A stretch of 64,000 nucleotides of DNA from Thermothelomyces thermophilus ATCC 42464 (taxonomy: Eukaryota; Ascomycota; Sordariomycetes; Sordariales; Chaetomiaceae). The notes below the pieces were generated by a model. It did not search any database. It was not told the DNA's origin and saw only the letters and a program-made list of their open reading frames with translations. The translations under genes and the position numbers were made by a program. The number at the start of each line of letters is the position of its first letter. Positions within the stretch are counted from its first letter, which is position 1. The stretch lies in contig NC_016473.1 of assembly GCF_000226095.1 (NCBI RefSeq), positions 3,720,001 to 3,784,000 on the forward strand. The letters run 5' to 3'. Positions 22,006 through 33,130 of this stretch are shown one piece after another.

Positions 22006-25000
22006 TCAGACCGGACTAGCAGCCTCGCGCAAACTAGCCCCGCTACCGCTGCCGGACCGCACGCTACTGCGGCCGGAGCCGGAGCCGGAGCCGGAGCCGA
22101 ACCCCGAAGCTGAGCCCGACGAATCCGATCCCGAAGCGGAACCGCCCTTGAGGTGAAAGCCTGGCGGGGGACCACGCAGCGTGGCCGTGCCGGCCGGAGA
22201 TGCATTCCCACTGCCGCCGCCGCCAGGATTCCCGCCACCATTCCGATAACGTCCGACGGGCACGCTAGCGACGGCGCTCGCATTGTTGAGGCTTCCGTTG
22301 CCGCTCCCGCTCCCGCTGTCGTGCTCGTCCTCGTCAGTGGACTGGGTGAAGCCCGAAACGTCACTGAGCATGGACGACGAACGGCCCCTGGTCCGGTGAG
22401 GCTGTGGAGGGGTGCTGAGCGCGGTCTGCATCGGGGTCGAGAACGTGGAGAGCTGGGAGGGCGCCATCAGGGGAGTAACTTGAGCGGACATGGACATGGT
22501 CACGGGCGGCCACGCGGGCTGGGCGGCGCTGAACTGGGTTGCGGGGCCCGCAGGAGCTGCCGCCCAGGGCCCGGCAGCGGCGGCGGGGAAGTGGTTGGGC
22601 TGCGGCGCCATGTCATAGGCCGTCTCGTTCTGGAAGCTAGCCAGGTATTCCTGCATATGGGCAGCCATGGCGTGGACTTGCGCCTGCTTGGTGGCGTTGT
22701 TCAGGCGCAGAGTCTGGAGTCTCTCTCGCAGGTTCTGCTCGGCCCGACCGAGTTCGGCCGCAAGATTGGCGCGCTCCTGACGACGCCTTTCGGCCTCGTT
22801 CAACCCCCTCGCATTCGCGTCGGTTATGCGCGCGTGCTCATCGTCGACCTTGGCGATGCGAGCGGCAATCTTGTTCCTCTTTGCCTGCAGGCTGGCCTTC
22901 TCCTCGTCCAGCGATTTTACCTGCTTGTCGATCGATGCCTTGAAGCTCTTGAACGAAGCGCGGGCCTGATCGAACTTGGCCTTTTCCGACGTCCACTCGT
23001 CATGCTTGGCACGATGCTCCTGGACCAGCGCCTCCGGCACCGTCTCGAGCTCCTTCAGCTGCGCTTCGAGCTCGCTGGTGGATTCCTCAGCACGCTTCTC
23101 CTGGATCCTGTTTTGCGCAATCTTTTGCCTCAGCTTCTCATCGTCGCCCCCGGCTGATTGAGCCGCTGCCGTGAGCTTCTCAATTTCCTTCCGCGTAGCA
23201 TTCAGCTTCCGGTTGTTGTCCTTCCGGACGGCCTTCAGGCGAGCCTTCTCGTCAGCCAGTTTCAGCTCAGCGGCCGCAATGGAGGCCCGGAGCGTCGTCG
23301 CCGGTGAGTCGTGGCGCGCGTGCGATCGCGGGTTGCTGGCAGCCTTGGGAGCAGCTTCGGGATCCTTGTTCTTCGCCGGCACGGTCCTAACGCTTGTCGA
23401 GAAAATCACCTCACCCGTCCGTGTGCTGACAAACTCGCATTCGTAGTTCGACAGAGGGGTCAACCCGTAAATGTCGCCGGTCCAGCGCGTTCCTTCGTAG
23501 TTCTCCTCCTCCGGGTTTTCGATGGGAATGATGCGCGTTGGTTGCCAGATAGCATTGTTCACCCTGACGTAAAAAGGCTTGGACATGTCGATCCCCAGCT
23601 TGCTGTCATCCTGTGGGGCCTCGTCCTGCCCGACATCCGGAAAATGACTCGTGTTGAAACAGACCTCGTCGCATCCGACATAGCATATCCATATGTGCTC
23701 GGGTTGCGTGTTGAAAGGTGCGTTGCCGAGGTTGTGGATATCTGTGGCGTTGGACCCGGCCGATTCGCTCGCCGCATGCGAAAGCTCGTACTCCTTGACC
23801 ATGACGATCTTGGTGCTGGCGAGCGCCGCCCAAAGCGGCTGCTTGATCCTGACCTGGGCGCTCTGTTTCCGGCGTCTCTTGTTGGTGAGGTGCGCCACGC
23901 TTGTCTGCAGGTGGGCATCGCTATCGGCCGCCATGAGCGCAGCTTCCGAGAAGCCCTCCGGCGGGAAAGACACCGACTTGCCGGACTCCGGGTCCAGAAG
24001 GCCCTGCGACTGCAGGTCCCGTCGTTCCCTCCGCAAGTACCACTCCCGAATGCACCGGACGATACCCTGGGTCAGAATGTGGATCGCCAAGACGCTTCTC
24101 ACCCATCCGTATGGACCTTTCTTGTCAAGCATCCGTATGTTCGGCTCCGCATCGGTAGACAGGAAGCGATTCGAACCAAACAGCGTCGTCAACCGAGACA
24201 GCCCGTTCCACTTTTGAACCCAATGAGACATTCCCACGATGCCAACGCAGAGCACGATGCCGGGAGTTGTTCCCTGTCTCGAACTGGCTCCGCCTCCTAG
24301 CGTGTAGGAGATGACGACTTGGGCGAGGTCCAGGATGAATTGCTGTATTGGAGCCCAGAGGAACAGCCAGATGAGCAGCATGATGAAGTCCATCCAGATC
24401 AGAGTCCACAAGGAGGGTATCCCCTGGCTGCCGTCAAAGATCTCGGTGATGCTGAGACCGGAGCTGGTGGTCACTGGCGGCACAAAGGTGAGAACGGTGA
24501 AGAGCATGTAGATGGTGGCCAGCACGGCGGGCGAGGCCTGCATGAGGATGATCAGGATGGCAACGGTGTCGGCGAGCGGGCAAGACCGGAGGACGGTGAT
24601 GGCCAGATCCAAGGGGCCTGGGTCGCGGTGCACGTTGGTGTTCTTCGCATCGTTAACGTCGATCCGCCGGTGGGAGTCTTGGGGGCCGTCGTGGGTCGGA
24701 GGGACGGGGAGGGAATCGGCCGACGAAGATTCGGAATAGGTGCCCAAAGACCCGCGCCTCAGCAGCTCTGTCGCCCTGTGCTCGGGGGCCATGTCGTCGG
24801 GGTGCGCTGCGGAACCATTCGCGGCCGTGGGCAGAGGGGGCACGGGCGGCACCGAGGCGCTGTCGACGGCGGGCTTGGAACCGTCATCAAGCTGGCCGTG
24901 GCTCTTTCGCTTGATGACGCGCTTGCCGGGGCCTACCAGGCCATTCTCATGGCGGGTATCGCGCTGGTTGCTCGCTGCCGGGTGTCGCTTCGCTGAATTT

Positions 25001-25020
25001 GACGCGCGAGGCATGCGCAT
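22006..25020 (-). CDS. acrB: AcrB-like membrane protein (ubiquitination-network signalling protein)
   Basis: Single exon, 1004 residues. Family knowledge: Aspergillus nidulans AcrB is a membrane protein with three predicted transmembrane segments and a coiled coil. It was found through acriflavine resistance and linked genetically to the CreB/CreD deubiquitination network in carbon regulation. Sequence: a basic, disordered N-terminus is followed by hydrophobic segments near 150-180 (VAILIILMQASPAVLATIY), 205-235 (LIWMDFIMLLIWLFLW) and 250-265 (IVLCVGIVGMSHWV). A long, highly charged coiled coil spans about 577-793, interrupted by a Gly-Gly-Asp hinge. The Pro/Ala/Ser/Gly-rich tail ends in (SG)n, encoded by a GGAGCC-type repeat at 22073-22101. 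No intron is evident. The ATGs at 25020 and 25014 are both possible starts. Confidence 0.88.
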   Translation of the reverse strand: MRMPRASNSAKRHPAASNQRDTRHENGLVGPGKRVIKRKSHGQLDDGSKPAVDSASVPPVPPLPTAANGSAAHPDDMAPEHRATELLRRGSLGTYSESSSADSLPVPPTHDGPQDSHRRIDVNDAKNTNVHRDPGPLDLAITVLRSCPLADTVAILIILMQASPAVLATIYMLFTVLTFVPPVTTSSGLSITEIFDGSQGIPSLWTLIWMDFIMLLIWLFLWAPIQQFILDLAQVVISYTLGGGASSRQGTTPGIVLCVGIVGMSHWVQKWNGLSRLTTLFGSNRFLSTDAEPNIRMLDKKGPYGWVRSVLAIHILTQGIVRCIREWYLRRERRDLQSQGLLDPESGKSVSFPPEGFSEAALMAADSDAHLQTSVAHLTNKRRRKQSAQVRIKQPLWAALASTKIVMVKEYELSHAASESAGSNATDIHNLGNAPFNTQPEHIWICYVGCDEVCFNTSHFPDVGQDEAPQDDSKLGIDMSKPFYVRVNNAIWQPTRIIPIENPEEENYEGTRWTGDIYGLTPLSNYECEFVSTRTGEVIFSTSVRTVPAKNKDPEAAPKAASNPRSHARHDSPATTLRASIAAAELKLADEKARLKAVRKDNNRKLNATRKEIEKLTAAAQSAGGDDEKLRQKIAQNRIQEKRAEESTSELEAQLKELETVPEALVQEHRAKHDEWTSEKAKFDQARASFKSFKASIDKQVKSLDEEKASLQAKRNKIAARIAKVDDEHARITDANARGLNEAERRRQERANLAAELGRAEQNLRERLQTLRLNNATKQAQVHAMAAHMQEYLASFQNETAYDMAPQPNHFPAAAAGPWAAAPAGPATQFSAAQPAWPPVTMSMSAQVTPLMAPSQLSTFSTPMQTALSTPPQPHRTRGRSSSMLSDVSGFTQSTDEDEHDSGSGSGNGSLNNASAVASVPVGRYRNGGGNPGGGGSGNASPAGTATLRGPPPGFHLKGGSASGSDSSGSASGFGSGSGSGSGRSSVRSGSGSGASLREAASPV

Positions 25021-28000
25021 CCGCTGGCCCAGAAGCGGCTTCTGAGCCAGCTCAACACGTGGTTGAGGTTAAGGTCGCTGCGGGGAGGTTCGCGCAGAGG
25101 TTGGTCCCTCCCCCAATACCAATATCCCGGTCGAAAACGTCGTCTCTTCTCCTGTTCGGGCGACTGCCTGGTGTTGGTGTGCAATGCAGTCGTCCCTAAG
25201 TTGTGCTCCGTAGGTGTTCGATTATGCCGAGATGGATTTCCTGACACCGTTGTCGTGCGGACCTAGGAAATGCGTGCTAAAGCTGGCGGTCCGGGCTCGG
25301 TTGACGCAGGTCGGTTGGTGGTGTTTAAAAGGAGAAAAGCGGATTTGGGCGTTGGCGGCTGACGGGATTTGGCGCCTCAGCGGCTCCAGTGCCCTTCGGG
25401 TGGAACCCTTAGCTGTAGTGTAGGCACTGTGGGCTGTGGCAATATGGTGAAAGTGGATAGCCGCAGCCTCTGCAGGGGCCAGGGCAGTAACTAAGTTACC
25501 CAGCACCCCGCTGCCTTAACAGGCGTTTGGTTCGCACAGTACGGGCAGATGATGCGTGTGAGTCCCTCCCCTCCCCAAACAACCCAAATACAAAAGGAAA
25601 AGTTGGCGAAAGAAAAAAATAAATAAATAAATAAAAAATAAAAAATGAAAACCTTTAAACAGAGAGGCGTAGCAACCCCTAGACAATGCTTGCGCGGATG
25701 AGTCCAGCCTTGCTCAAACTGGCTGGTTATTGCTACTGAATGGGAGCAAGGCCGAGCGGCGGATAGGATGAGGCTCTACTCCGTAACGTCGATCGGATCT
25801 ACCGAGCTAGAACAACGGACGCTCTCTGTTCCGTCTCCAAGCGACCCGCTTGGTTGAATCACAAACCGGGCTCAGTTCTCGCCTGCGCATACGTTGTACG
25901 ATTGACTAGCCATTCGGAGGGGCAGATCCACTGAAGTTGCCAGTGGATTGATGGTGATGAAAAAAAAAAAAAATGGCTGAGTGGACTTCCACAATTCAGA
26001 TTTCCGGTTCGCGAAGGCCGTGGATCTCGGACGTCGGCGCTAGCGCTAGTGTACGGAGCACTAAGGAAAGCGACGAATCTTTGCCGCCCCAGAAGCCTTC
26101 TACTATGGAGTACAGTACATCACAAAAAAAAAAAGAGCGAAGGTGGTAACCATTACCCAATGAAAGCCCCATCGCGAAAAACCAGGTTGTGGACATGCAA
26201 TCTCACAGGTCCTTTCGCCAACACTGAACATCATGCAGGCGATAGAATCATCTCTAACGCAGGGAACTGCATGTGTGTCGGTACATACCGAATGAGACAC
26301 AACAGCACAAACGAAGGGCATTGCATGCTGGGGATGCGGGGGAGCGACTCTGCACTTGGGCACGTCGATCGCTGCTTGATATCAGCCAGCCAGCACCGGA
26401 TGCCAGACCAAGTGCGACGTGTTTTTTTTTTTTTTTTTCTCCTTTTGTGTTCACAGAGCCGCCCTGTAAGGCTCACGATAGCGTCTGAGGGCAATAAAAG
26501 GCGACCTTTCAAACGCAACCAGGGTCAGACTTTCTCGCGACGGAACCCGGTGGCAGTCAATGTGTGTGTTCGTTTTCAAGCCAGGGTCGAGGCCGGTGTG
26601 GTACTTGCAAGAAGAGCAACGCACCGGATTGCTGTGTGCAGATGCTGTCACAGTTAATTGGCCAACCGCATTATCGCAACCCCTCATCAACGAGGGTCTC
26701 AGATAACGTTATGTGGATGGAGGAGGGAGGAGTTACACGGATTATGGACACCAGGCAGCGAAAGTTGTCAGGCGCATGGATTGAAAGGCATGCACCCGGG
26801 CGGCGGCAGACGTTGATCATCGGCATTTGTTCAGAACCGATTGGTCCGGCCAATGTCTTGGCCCACCAGCCCTGGAAGCGATGATGACCACCTTCCCTCT
26901 CCGTTGAAGCGCGGGGTATTGTCTCTGAGGGAGACTGGGAGCCCATGGCACTCATTGTACATACAATTGACTGGGTCTGCATATCCAGCAAACTTGAGTG
27001 TATTTTCGTTGGCCTTCCAGAGCGACACCGGAGAAACAGAATCAGCGACCGCACTCTGGCCAATATCGGCAAATCCCGCAAGTACATCAGACTGTGTACA
27101 GTACTACGCTGCGCAGTTAAGGTGACGGCAAGAACGCTTGGCGATCCCTCGGCCAAGCTTCGCGTGCAGCCGGCGCCCGAATTTGCTTTTCGGAATTTGC
27201 TCGTCGTGATTGGGCTCGCCGTTTGTAGGTGGGTCGCATGGTAGGTAGGTGACACAGTAGTCCGTACAGTACGAAGTACGGTTTACATACTCCCAACTTG
27301 GATTCTATCAGGTACGCTCAACTTGGGGATCCTTGGGAAGGAAACAAGACGGTAGCGAGGAGGTGAACGTGAGCAGAGGCAGACTATAGAAAGGGGAAGA
27401 AGAGAACGGAAACAGAGCAGCCAACTACTGCTTCCTTGTTGTGTGACCAGTGTTTCTCGTTTTACTGCTCTGTACTCTGTGCCGGACTCGGGGCCGTGGA
27501 GGGCCGGGCAGCCGGAAATTGCTGCTTTTGTGTGTAAATGTATACGCCGCTACATGAGGGGGACTCATTGCATGCTTTACGGATAGTACTCTCCGTATTC
27601 GGCCACGACACATCTCCAGGCTTCGCTTGCACTTTGCCTGCGTAGTGATTAGTACTTGGTATGCAGTAGTTGAGGAGCTGTCCACCGCTTTCTGGCGAGC
27701 GGATTGCCTGCTCCAAAACGTAGGTGTATCACTACGTCAAACTACTAAATGTCTCGGTCAGCCTCGCGGACTAAGAGCTTTCTCAACCTTAACTCAAAAC
27801 TATCACCACACCACTCCATGATTCCGTGATGGAGTCTCTGCAACAGCCCTGCCAGAGACGATTTTCGAGGCGTCCGATGCCGTTCTGTTCCGAAAACGTC
27901 AACCTTTTGTTGTGCGCCCCGGGCCAGCTAAGCCGGCGCAAACTTCGGGAGCTCTTTCCGGTATATCGTTGGATGTAGTCATTAGAGGGGCCACAGGATT

Positions 28001-28127
28001 AACTACAGAAAGATGCCTTTTTCTAGCCAACTCGGACTCGAAAGAGAACACGAGGATGAAAAGGCTCGCTTTACTGTATCGGTACACCCCATCTATCCGC
28101 ACAGGAACCCAGGTGTTGTGGAGCCCG
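25021..28127. other. Intergenic, about 3.1 kb
   Basis: The acrB upstream region and the 3' flank of the hotdog thioesterase. It contains (AATA)n/A-rich DNA at 25610-25650, TACTCCGTA at 25777, an A-run at about 25960, GTACAGTAC at 26110, 27096 and 27264, and a T-run near 26420-26438. A 194-codon open frame on the minus strand (26671-27255) shows no domain-like sequence and is not annotated. Confidence 0.5.
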
Positions 28128-29290
28128 TCACTTGCTCCCTCCTACGGCGCTGCCCATGTCCTCGACGGCATCCGGCCTGTTCCATGTCTCGCGCTCTAGC
28201 TGCTCAACCTCCTCGTGAAGCCTTGATATCCGCAGCCGAGCCTGCGCCTTGGCCTCCTCTTGCAGCTTCCACGTCTCCTCAAACATGTCTAACATGAATT
28301 GAGGCATGCTCGTCTTGCCACCCTTTCTGTAATCGTAGATGACAATATCCTCCTCCAAACGGCAAGAGATCCGCCTGTGCCGGTGTGAGAGGACGACGCA
28401 GTCAAGGTAGAAGGAACTTGGGGCGGGGTCTGACTCCGGCCTTTTCCGTAACTTGTGGTAAACTGAGATCTTGTCCGGGTAGACCATGGGCTGGGGAGGG
28501 TACCTGTTAGCTCAGTAAAACCGAGGAGAAGGCCGTGAGTGGGAAAAGGGGGGGTGTGAAACGTGGGGGATCAGGTAAGGGAAACGGGGTGAAGTTGAGG
28601 CTCTGGCACGTACAAACTTGAAATCGGCCTTCAAGCTACGCATGATCAGCCCCGTGGAAATGGGAGACATGAGCTCGCGCCACTGCTTGCGATGCTTCGG
28701 ATCAACATGCACGGCAAAGTTGGTGATCCAATTCACCCGCGCCGACTCGGCGTAGCGGTAATAGTTGACGTTATTGACGTGTGCCTTGTGACAACATGCA
28801 TATATTAGCGGTCCCCTGTCTCAGTCAAGCAATTACCCAAGCCCCGTCTCCCTATCGCGATGTCTGATGAGTCGGATGAAAAACGGGTAGGACCTACAAA
28901 GCTGTCCATCTCGCCCCAGGCGATCTCCCTCGATTCCAGCCCGCGACGTCCGCCTGTGAGGAACCCCTCGCTCGCGGCCAGCAGCTCCTTCCACTCGGTC
29001 GCTATCGTGCGCAGAACGCCCGCCGCCTGCGAGACCTGCCGGGCGTTGCAACCAAAGGCGAGGCACTTGCCGATGCGCGCCGGTAGGTCGCTGATCCATC
29101 GCGGCGGGGGCGGTGGAGGTTGTACCTCAGACTCGGGAGCTTGTGAGCTGCTGGCGGCGGCCGAGTATGGCCGGCGGTGCAGGCAGAGTTGGGATGATGC
29201 AGATGCGTATGCAGACGCAGAAGGTGCGCGCCGGAACGCGCTGCCGGAGAGTCTCACGCCCGTGCGGACGGACGGGAGACGGGCGGGCAT
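28128..29290 (-). CDS. Mitochondrial hotdog-fold (4HBT-type) acyl-CoA thioesterase-like protein
   Basis: Exons 29290-28898, 28784-28614 and 28490-28128, 308 residues; introns of 113 and 123 nt, all phase 0. Family knowledge: proteins of this fungal type are called thioesterase/thiol ester dehydrase-isomerase and carry a single 4-hydroxybenzoyl-CoA-thioesterase hotdog domain; substrates are not established. Sequence: residues 1-50 are Arg/Ser/Ala-rich with almost no acidic residues, a good mitochondrial presequence. The hotdog signature WGEMDSF-AHVNNVNYYRYAESARVNW is rebuilt across the first splice junction. The strand FPMVYPDKISVYHKL spans the second junction. FYLDCVVLSHRHRRISCRLEEDIVIYDY completes the fold, and the C-terminus is a charged helix. 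The first acceptor is AAG, less usual than CAG. It diverges from the LYRM5-like gene. Confidence 0.85.
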
Positions 29291-29936
29291 TGCAGTTGAC
29301 TACCGCGCATGTATGTACAGGCAATTGACTTTGGTCTGATCAATAGGTATTGTCTTGTAAGCTGATGCAGGTCGTAATGGCACACGGCTTTCGACTTTCT
29401 GTCTCGGGGTGCGCAAGGAAGGCAAACTCGTCCTGTTGTCCAGCCACTCTCGGCAAGTTAAACCAATTCCGCCCGAGGCTCCAGCTCTGTCGCCATCGGC
29501 TCGGCCTGTCGGCAGGGCGGCGAGCGAGGGATGAAACGAGTGGGGAGGTCTGTCCGGCCGATGCCAGCCGCGTCCCGTCACCCGTCACCATAATCACCAT
29601 ACCCATATTCCAATTGGAATCCTCGCAAAGCGGCAAGTTTAGAGTTGAACGGCCAACCGAAGACTCGAGAAAATTGAACCGAGACGGATAGGGAAATAAC
29701 ACTGAAGGAGAAGGAACGACGCACAATCTACAGGACTTGCAGAGCTATTTGCACCTGCACGGTGAACCAGCTCAAAAAGGCAAAGTGGGCCTGCACATGT
29801 CGTCAGCGCGGTTCGCCAGGTCTCGTTAACAAACCATCCGTACCTTCCAACTACTTTGCATTTATACGTACAGTACAGTACATACAGGCCGCAAGCAAGC
29901 ATTCCGAGTGATGAAAGAAGAGATAATTCCACCACG
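29291..29936. promoter_or_regulatory. Shared divergent promoter of the hotdog thioesterase and LYRM5-like genes
   Basis: 646 bp separates the two start codons. It contains two overlapping GTACAGTAC palindromes (29868-29881) about 60 bp before the LYRM5-like start. No other gene is seen. Coordinated expression is an inference from the arrangement only. Confidence 0.55.
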
Positions 29937-30588
29937 ATGACTACAGTTCCAAATCCCGAGCTGAGGAGACAGGTCATCGCCATCTACAAGCGCAAGTCAT
30001 CCTTGCCTGCCCCCCATTCATCGAGCACACACTTCTATAGGAAAAGAGATTAGGTGTCATGGAATGGACCAGATCCTGCTTCTCCTGAGATTGGTCTTGA
30101 TGGCTTACACCACGCATCCATACAGAGCTTCTGTACCTTGGTCGCGATTATCCCCAAGGCTACGATTTCTTTCGGCCGCGACTGCACCGAGCCTTCATGG
30201 CCAAGGCGCACCTGACGGACGAAAAAGAGATCCGAGAGGGCATCGCGCGGGCCGAGTTTGTGAGGAAAGGTAACGTTTTCCGCATTGCCCTGGATAGGCC
30301 CCTGGTTCTGGGGAGATAAAACGAACCCCCCCCCCCCAACAACGGTATGCAAAGCGGGCGAATCAACTGCATCGTGCTGACTCTGCTCGTTCTAACGCAG
30401 AGATCGAGGCGCTGTAAGTGTCACCTGTACTGTACTGTACATACATAAATACCCTCTTTGTCGCGCGAACATGCGGTACTATGCTGGGCGCCAGAGCACT
30501 GAGTTCCTGCTACTCTACTGACCCAATCGCGCGCAGCTACTACCTCAAACGATACAGAACCTTGCGGAAACGATACGATGGAGCATAG
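29937..30588 (+). CDS. ETFRF1/LYRM5-like LYR-motif mitochondrial protein
   Basis: Exons 29937-29991, 30126-30269, 30401-30413 and 30537-30588, 87 residues. Family knowledge: human ETFRF1 (LYRM5) is a small mitochondrial LYR protein that removes FAD from electron-transfer flavoprotein, down-regulating electron flow from fatty-acid and amino-acid oxidation. Sequence: the spliced product reads ..[20 protein letters not shown].. then [43 protein letters not shown]. It aligns along its whole length with the human protein I recall ([32 protein letters not shown]). The LYR triplet is replaced by IYK, as LYK in the human one. Intron 1 is of GC-AG type (C|GCAAGT); exon 3 is a 13-nt microexon encoding most of EIEAL. 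The frame is maintained through all four exons, which supports the model. Confidence 0.9.
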
Positions 30589-30928
30589 GACGAAGAAAAA
30601 AAGAAAATTTGTTGTGGATTCCGGCCCTTCCTAGATAAAATAACAGCTACCTAAGACAGTAAAACCAAGCACCCTTGAACCAACACATTCACAGACCGTA
30701 TGTACATACATATGCATACTCCGTACATACATGCAGACTTTCCGTATATCACTCTTTCCCACCTCCCTGTCCTCGTATTGGAGCCGATGAGCCAGCAACC
30801 CACTCTCTCCTCCTCCTACTCCTACTCCTCCTCCCCAAGCTGCGTGCATTTCGCTCCATGCAGCGGTCAGAGGCGACGAGAGAGAGAGAGAGAGACAGAG
30901 AGAGAGAGTATGTGAGAAGAGATCATAT
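30589..30928. other. Intergenic, convergent 3' flanks
   Basis: 340 bp between the LYRM5-like and methyltransferase stop codons. It holds TACTCCGTA (30717), a GTACATACATATGCATAC run and a (GA)n tract (30880-30910). No gene is seen. Confidence 0.55.
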
Positions 30929-32682
30929 TCACCTCTTTCTCGCCCACCACGCGCCCACCTCCAGGCACTCGCCCCAGCTCGTCCCGTTCTCCCTCACCAG
31001 GTCGTTCATCATCTTACCCACCCACAGGTCCCACTCGTCCTGGTTCTTGCCGCTGGCCTCGCGCAGCATGGGCTCCAGGCCCTGGATCATCTGCACGACC
31101 GTCACGAGCGCCGTCCTCCTGAGCGCCGCGGCCGCCGGGTCCAGGCCCCTATGTGCCCGACAGCCGCCGCCGCCGTCCCTGCCCGGGCCGGACGTGCCGC
31201 CGCCGCCGCCGTCGTTGTTATCGCCGACGCGCCGGACGGCCTTGGTCTCGATGTAGCTCTTGCCGTCCTTGGTCACGACGCCGCCGACCCCCTCGCGCTC
31301 CCACCGGATCTCGGAGAGCGGCACGGCGAGCCGGCGGGAGCCGACGCCCGTCAGCATCTCGTCCTCCTGGATCAGCAGCGGGCCGATGACGGTGCAGGGC
31401 ATGGCGCAGAGGGCGCGGGCCTCGAGGGCGCGCGAGGCCCACATGTTGTACTCGACGAGGAAGTTGTTGAGCGGGGTCGACAGCGGCGTGTTGGCGGTCA
31501 TGATGTAGGCGCCGCCAATCTCGGTCTCCTTGTCCTTGGTTGCGGTGGTGGTGTTGCTACTGTCGTTGTCGTTCGAGACGGTCCCGTCGCCGCCGTCCGG
31601 GGCGTGCGCCGCCTCCGCCGCTGCTGCGGTGGTAGTGGTGGTGGTGGTGGTGGTGGTGGTGGTCATGGGCGAGGCGTGACTGTCGCCGTCAGCACAGCTG
31701 CATTCGGTCGGCCCCGAGGTAGTGGTGCAATCGGGCACATGGGGGCGGAGCATGCGGATCATGTTGTCGGTCTCCCAGATCTCGATGGTCCCGCCGGGGG
31801 TGAGGAGGCGGATGTATTCCTCGATGAGGGTTTGTTGCATCGACATTGGGGTCGTGAGCGCCATATCCTTGACCATGATGAGGTCGAAGCTGGCGTCGGG
31901 GAAGGGAAGCGGCACCTTGCGCAGATCGTGCTGCACGAAGCGCCAATTCATGGACTTGTCCGGCCGCAGGTCGGCAGCGCCGTCGCTCGGGGACGCGTTG
32001 GGTGGCAGCGGTACGATGTCGATGCCGGTGAAGGAAACGTCCTTGTGCTGGCCCCGCGCCTCGTAGTGCTTGTAGCACATCATGCTCCAGAAGCCACTCC
32101 CGCAGCCCACCTCGAGGATCCGCGGCGGCGGCTTGTTGGCGAACGCGGGCGAGCATATTGGCCGGCCGAACAGCTGCATGAGGAGCATGGTCTTGAGGCT
32201 CTGCCGGTGCAGCTCCTCCAGGTCGACCGGTAAGGGATATGGTAGGGTGGGGTCGGCGAGGTAGGTGCGCCCGTTGCGGACGACGAAGGGCCGGTGTTGA
32301 TGGGCCGACTCGGACGTGTGCTCGGTCGAGTGCATCGTGCGGCTGCTCATGGTGGTGGCGCCCGAGACGCTGGATATGCTCTCGGCCCGGGTGCCGCCAC
32401 CGCCGCCGGGGACAGGCATCCTACCTGACCCGTCCGGGTATGCCGAGAGCATGGCCCCGTGCTGCTGCGTGCGACGGTCGGGAAAGGTGACGGCGGCAAC
32501 GACCGCGCCGGGATTGCCGACACTATGGGCGGCCGTGGCGGGTTCCGAGTTGTTGCCGGTGCCCAAGGGTCTGGCGCTGGCGTCTGACGCGATGTTGAGT
32601 CGGGGCGTCGCCGGCAGCTGCTTGTCCTGGAAGTATTTGTGCGACGACGACATCCGATGGTCGCGGTGGCGGTGGCGGTGGC

Positions 32683-32722
<40 letters not shown>

Positions 32723-33130
32723 ACGGTTCGAATTGCGGCGCGCCGTAGGGGGATAGTAGTGGTTATTGTGGTGGTGGTCACGATGCTGCTCGGGCGTCGA
32801 ATCCGCACAGTCTGGCAGGCTCGACGCCACTGCGGTGCCTGCTGACTCGTGTCGGCTTCCGCTGGCGTCGGCGCCGGCCGGTGCCTGCTGCAGCCACCCT
32901 GCGCTGTTCGGCGGTGGTGCGTTATGCTCAATGCGCCCGCCGCTGCTGCTTGTGCTCGCACTGTTCGTCCTGGCGTGCGTGTGGCCCGAAATGGTGCGCG
33001 ATCGCTTCTGTATCACCGGCGCAGCCGTCGAGTTGGAACGGGTCGGCTTTTTGCGCGATCGCGGCGAGCCCTCGATTTCATAAGTGAGGTAAGGGGCCTT
33101 GGCGGCTGCGTATCCTGAGAGATACTCCAT
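30929..33130 (-). CDS. SAM-dependent methyltransferase with disordered His-Asp-rich N-terminus
   Basis: Single exon, 733 residues. The catalytic part is a class I (Rossmann) methyltransferase; substrate unknown. Sequence: motif I is RILEVGCGSGFWS (about 335-347). An acidic strand end follows (FTGIDIVPL), then WRFVQHDLRKVPLPFPDASFD and the post-motif LLTPGGTIEIWETDN. The flanking LPYPLPVDLEELHRQSLKTMLLMQLFG is what I associate with fungal UMTA-like methyltransferases. The first 300 residues are low-complexity: Ser/Thr/Pro, then about 130-150 a His-Asp repeat (HDHDHDHD.. then RHRHRHRD) encoded by a GTGGTC-type hexamer. A second low-complexity block (Thr12, Ala, Asp/Asn) interrupts the domain after the TDNMIRMLRPHVP segment. 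The start at 33130 follows a T24 run. Localisation is probably nuclear or cytosolic, as no signal is seen. Confidence 0.8.

Noticed and set aside
26671-27255. 194-codon minus-strand open frame
   Set aside because: No recognisable motif, Ser/Arg/Thr-rich random composition, and other frames in the same DNA are also open.
31151-32233. 360-codon plus-strand frame opposite the methyltransferase
   Set aside because: Antisense shadow; its protein is Gly/Val/Arg-rich without domain features.
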